From contig NC_135126.1 in NCBI RefSeq assembly GCF_050908995.1, forward strand, positions 4,526,001 to 4,590,000: a stretch of 64,000 nucleotides of DNA, in the 5' to 3' direction. The stretch comes from Andrena cerasifolii. Lineage: Eukaryota; Arthropoda; Insecta; Hymenoptera; Andrenidae. Below are positions 62,961-64,000 of this stretch, piece by piece (within the stretch, counting starts at the first letter, position 1; each line of letters starts with the position of its first letter). The notes under the pieces were generated by a model. The model was not told where the DNA came from and did not search any database. It was given only the letters and a program-made list of their open reading frames with translations. The position numbers were made by a program, and so were the translations under genes.

Positions 62961-63282
62961 TTATCTGACATCGTTGAAGCACAACAGTTTCTCTGTGTGT
63001 GGCGGCCCGTGCAACGAGCACGCCGCCTCAATTCGACCAGGCTGTTAGTTTGGTCGTCGGCGACAGTAACGTTATCGGCGACGTTTCGAATTTCGGCGTC
63101 GATGCGTAGCGTTTCAATAGCATCTTGGGGGTTCTCGGAAAGCGACGAGGACCGTCGTCGATAAGTTATGGGATAAACATCCTGTGCGACGCGAGAGACG
63201 ACGGTCCCCGAAAGATCCGCGCCGAGAGCCCACACAGCAACAGTCAGGACCAAACCAGAGAACAGTACGGACGACACCGTGC
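62961..63282 (-). CDS. Exon of a secreted, cysteine-containing precursor protein (prohormone- or growth-factor-like)
   Basis: Read on the minus strand, an acceptor-like TTGAACAG precedes 63282 and a strong donor, GATAA|GTAAGT, follows 62961. The exon gives 106 complete codons, with 2 nt at each end shared with neighbouring exons. An in-frame TGA just upstream and the lack of an in-frame ATG imply that the start codon is in an earlier exon. Residues 1-21 form a hydrophobic leader ending ALGA, which looks like the core of a signal peptide. Then come RRR at 41-43, a possible N-glycosylation site NVT at 70-72, RRR at 85-87 overlapping a furin-type RRAR at 86-89, and cysteines at 90, 99 and 100. 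This order (leader, propeptide, basic cleavage site, Cys-rich start) is typical of processed ligands or peptide hormones. The family is not recognised and the remaining cysteines must lie in later exons. The alternative is a chance open frame. The leader and the two splice sites together argue against that. Confidence 0.55.
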
Positions 63283-63445
63283 CTGTTCAACGTCGAGCAA
63301 TAAAAGCCATCACGACTGAACTACAGGAGTCATTCACTTTCCCGTCACCCACACTGTGTATCAAGTAATATCCAAGTTATTAATAAAAAATTAGAAGCGG
63401 AGGGTTATAGACGTGAACAATAATAATAAAATATAAATTTATCTA

Positions 63446-63975
63446 ACAAGGGGAGGACACCATGTGGTAGACACCGATTTTGATGAGCCTTGGCACGCTG
63501 GATCTATGCCGAAAATAAGTAAATAGGTGTCCGAGCGTTTCAGCCAATAGGCCTTAATAATAGAGATATTTACATGGAATTATTAAAAATTTCATAGTGG
63601 CCGTGGGGTTTTAGTGAGTAAAAATCCTACACTACCCTGGCGCCCGAGGGAGATTCCCTTCCAAGTTAAAAAAAAATTATAATTTTTTTTTATAATTTAT
63701 TTCTTTTATAAACTTTTTTTAACTTCGGGAAATCTTCAAAATGCACCCTGACTCCTTCAGAGGTGAATTCCCCGGGGCGACAGGGTAGTGTGGGATTTTT
63801 ACCCACTAAAACCCCACGGCCACTATGCAATTTTTAATAATTTCCATGTAAATATCTCTATTATTAAGGCTCATTGGCAGAAACGCTCGAACACCTATTT
63901 ACTTATTTTCGACATAGATCCATCGTGCCAAGGCTCATAAAAATCGGTGTCTACGACATGGTGTCCTCCCCTTGT
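63446..63975. mobile_element. Long hairpin MITE, copy 2 (both termini present)
   Basis: ACAAGGGGAGGACACCATGT at 63446 is inverted as ATGGTGTCCTCCCCTTGT ending 63975. The arms pair over about 230 bp each (GATGAGCCTTGGCACG, AATAAGTAAATAGGTGT, CATAGTGGCCGTGGGG, ACACTACCCTG), with an AT-rich centre. The left arm has lost about 40 bp next to the centre relative to copy 1 at 34232. It carries no open frame of note, and the target duplication is not obvious. Confidence 0.93.
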
Positions 63976-64000
63976 AATTAAGTCTTCTTTGAAGTTTAGT

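Overview
This is a stretch of eukaryotic nuclear DNA, most likely from an insect. The mix of AT-rich and CpG-rich blocks, spliceosomal GTAAGT donors, long non-coding spans and many small terminal-inverted-repeat elements fits an insect, and a hymenopteran (bee, ant or wasp) is my best guess. That guess is inference: no diagnostic gene names the species. Nothing bacterial, plasmid-like or phage-like was seen.

Coding content is very sparse. Only two segments look like real coding exons. One is on the + strand at 46561-46839. It is a 93-codon first coding exon with a good ATG context and a perfect GTAAGT donor; its product is acidic and carries a KRKR basic cluster. The other is on the - strand at 63282-62961. 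It is an exon of a secreted precursor with a hydrophobic leader, one N-glycosylation site, two tri-arginine stretches and a furin-like RRAR just before a Cys-rich segment. I cannot name either gene. The rest of each gene lies outside the window or was not recognised inside it. The minus-strand exon may sit inside an intron of the plus-strand gene, on the opposite strand.

The remaining DNA is intergenic or intronic. Many blocks with clustered TAATTA-type motifs embedded in CpG-rich DNA resemble the regulatory surroundings of a developmental gene, but conservation cannot be judged from one sequence. CpG-rich blocks lie near 1.1-2.25 kb, 24.4-26 kb and 43.65-44.6 kb.

Most recognisable structure is non-autonomous transposon DNA. 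There are two copies each of a 240-bp TA-flanked palindromic element (20338, 30439) and of a long hairpin element (34232, 63446). Single elements show diagnostic-looking target duplications: TTA (18858), TTAA (35443) and an imperfect 8 bp with CAGGG ends, hAT-like (56379). Further inverted-repeat elements are at 7411, 8834, 16800, 23511 and 50170. Around 9.3-10.6 kb a degenerate array of about 173-bp units folds back on an inverted copy of itself. Simple tandem repeats occur at 7491, 16043, 17351 and 54917. No transposase gene was found, so all these elements appear to be mobilised in trans or extinct. No tRNA, rRNA, known miRNA or CRISPR array was recognised.
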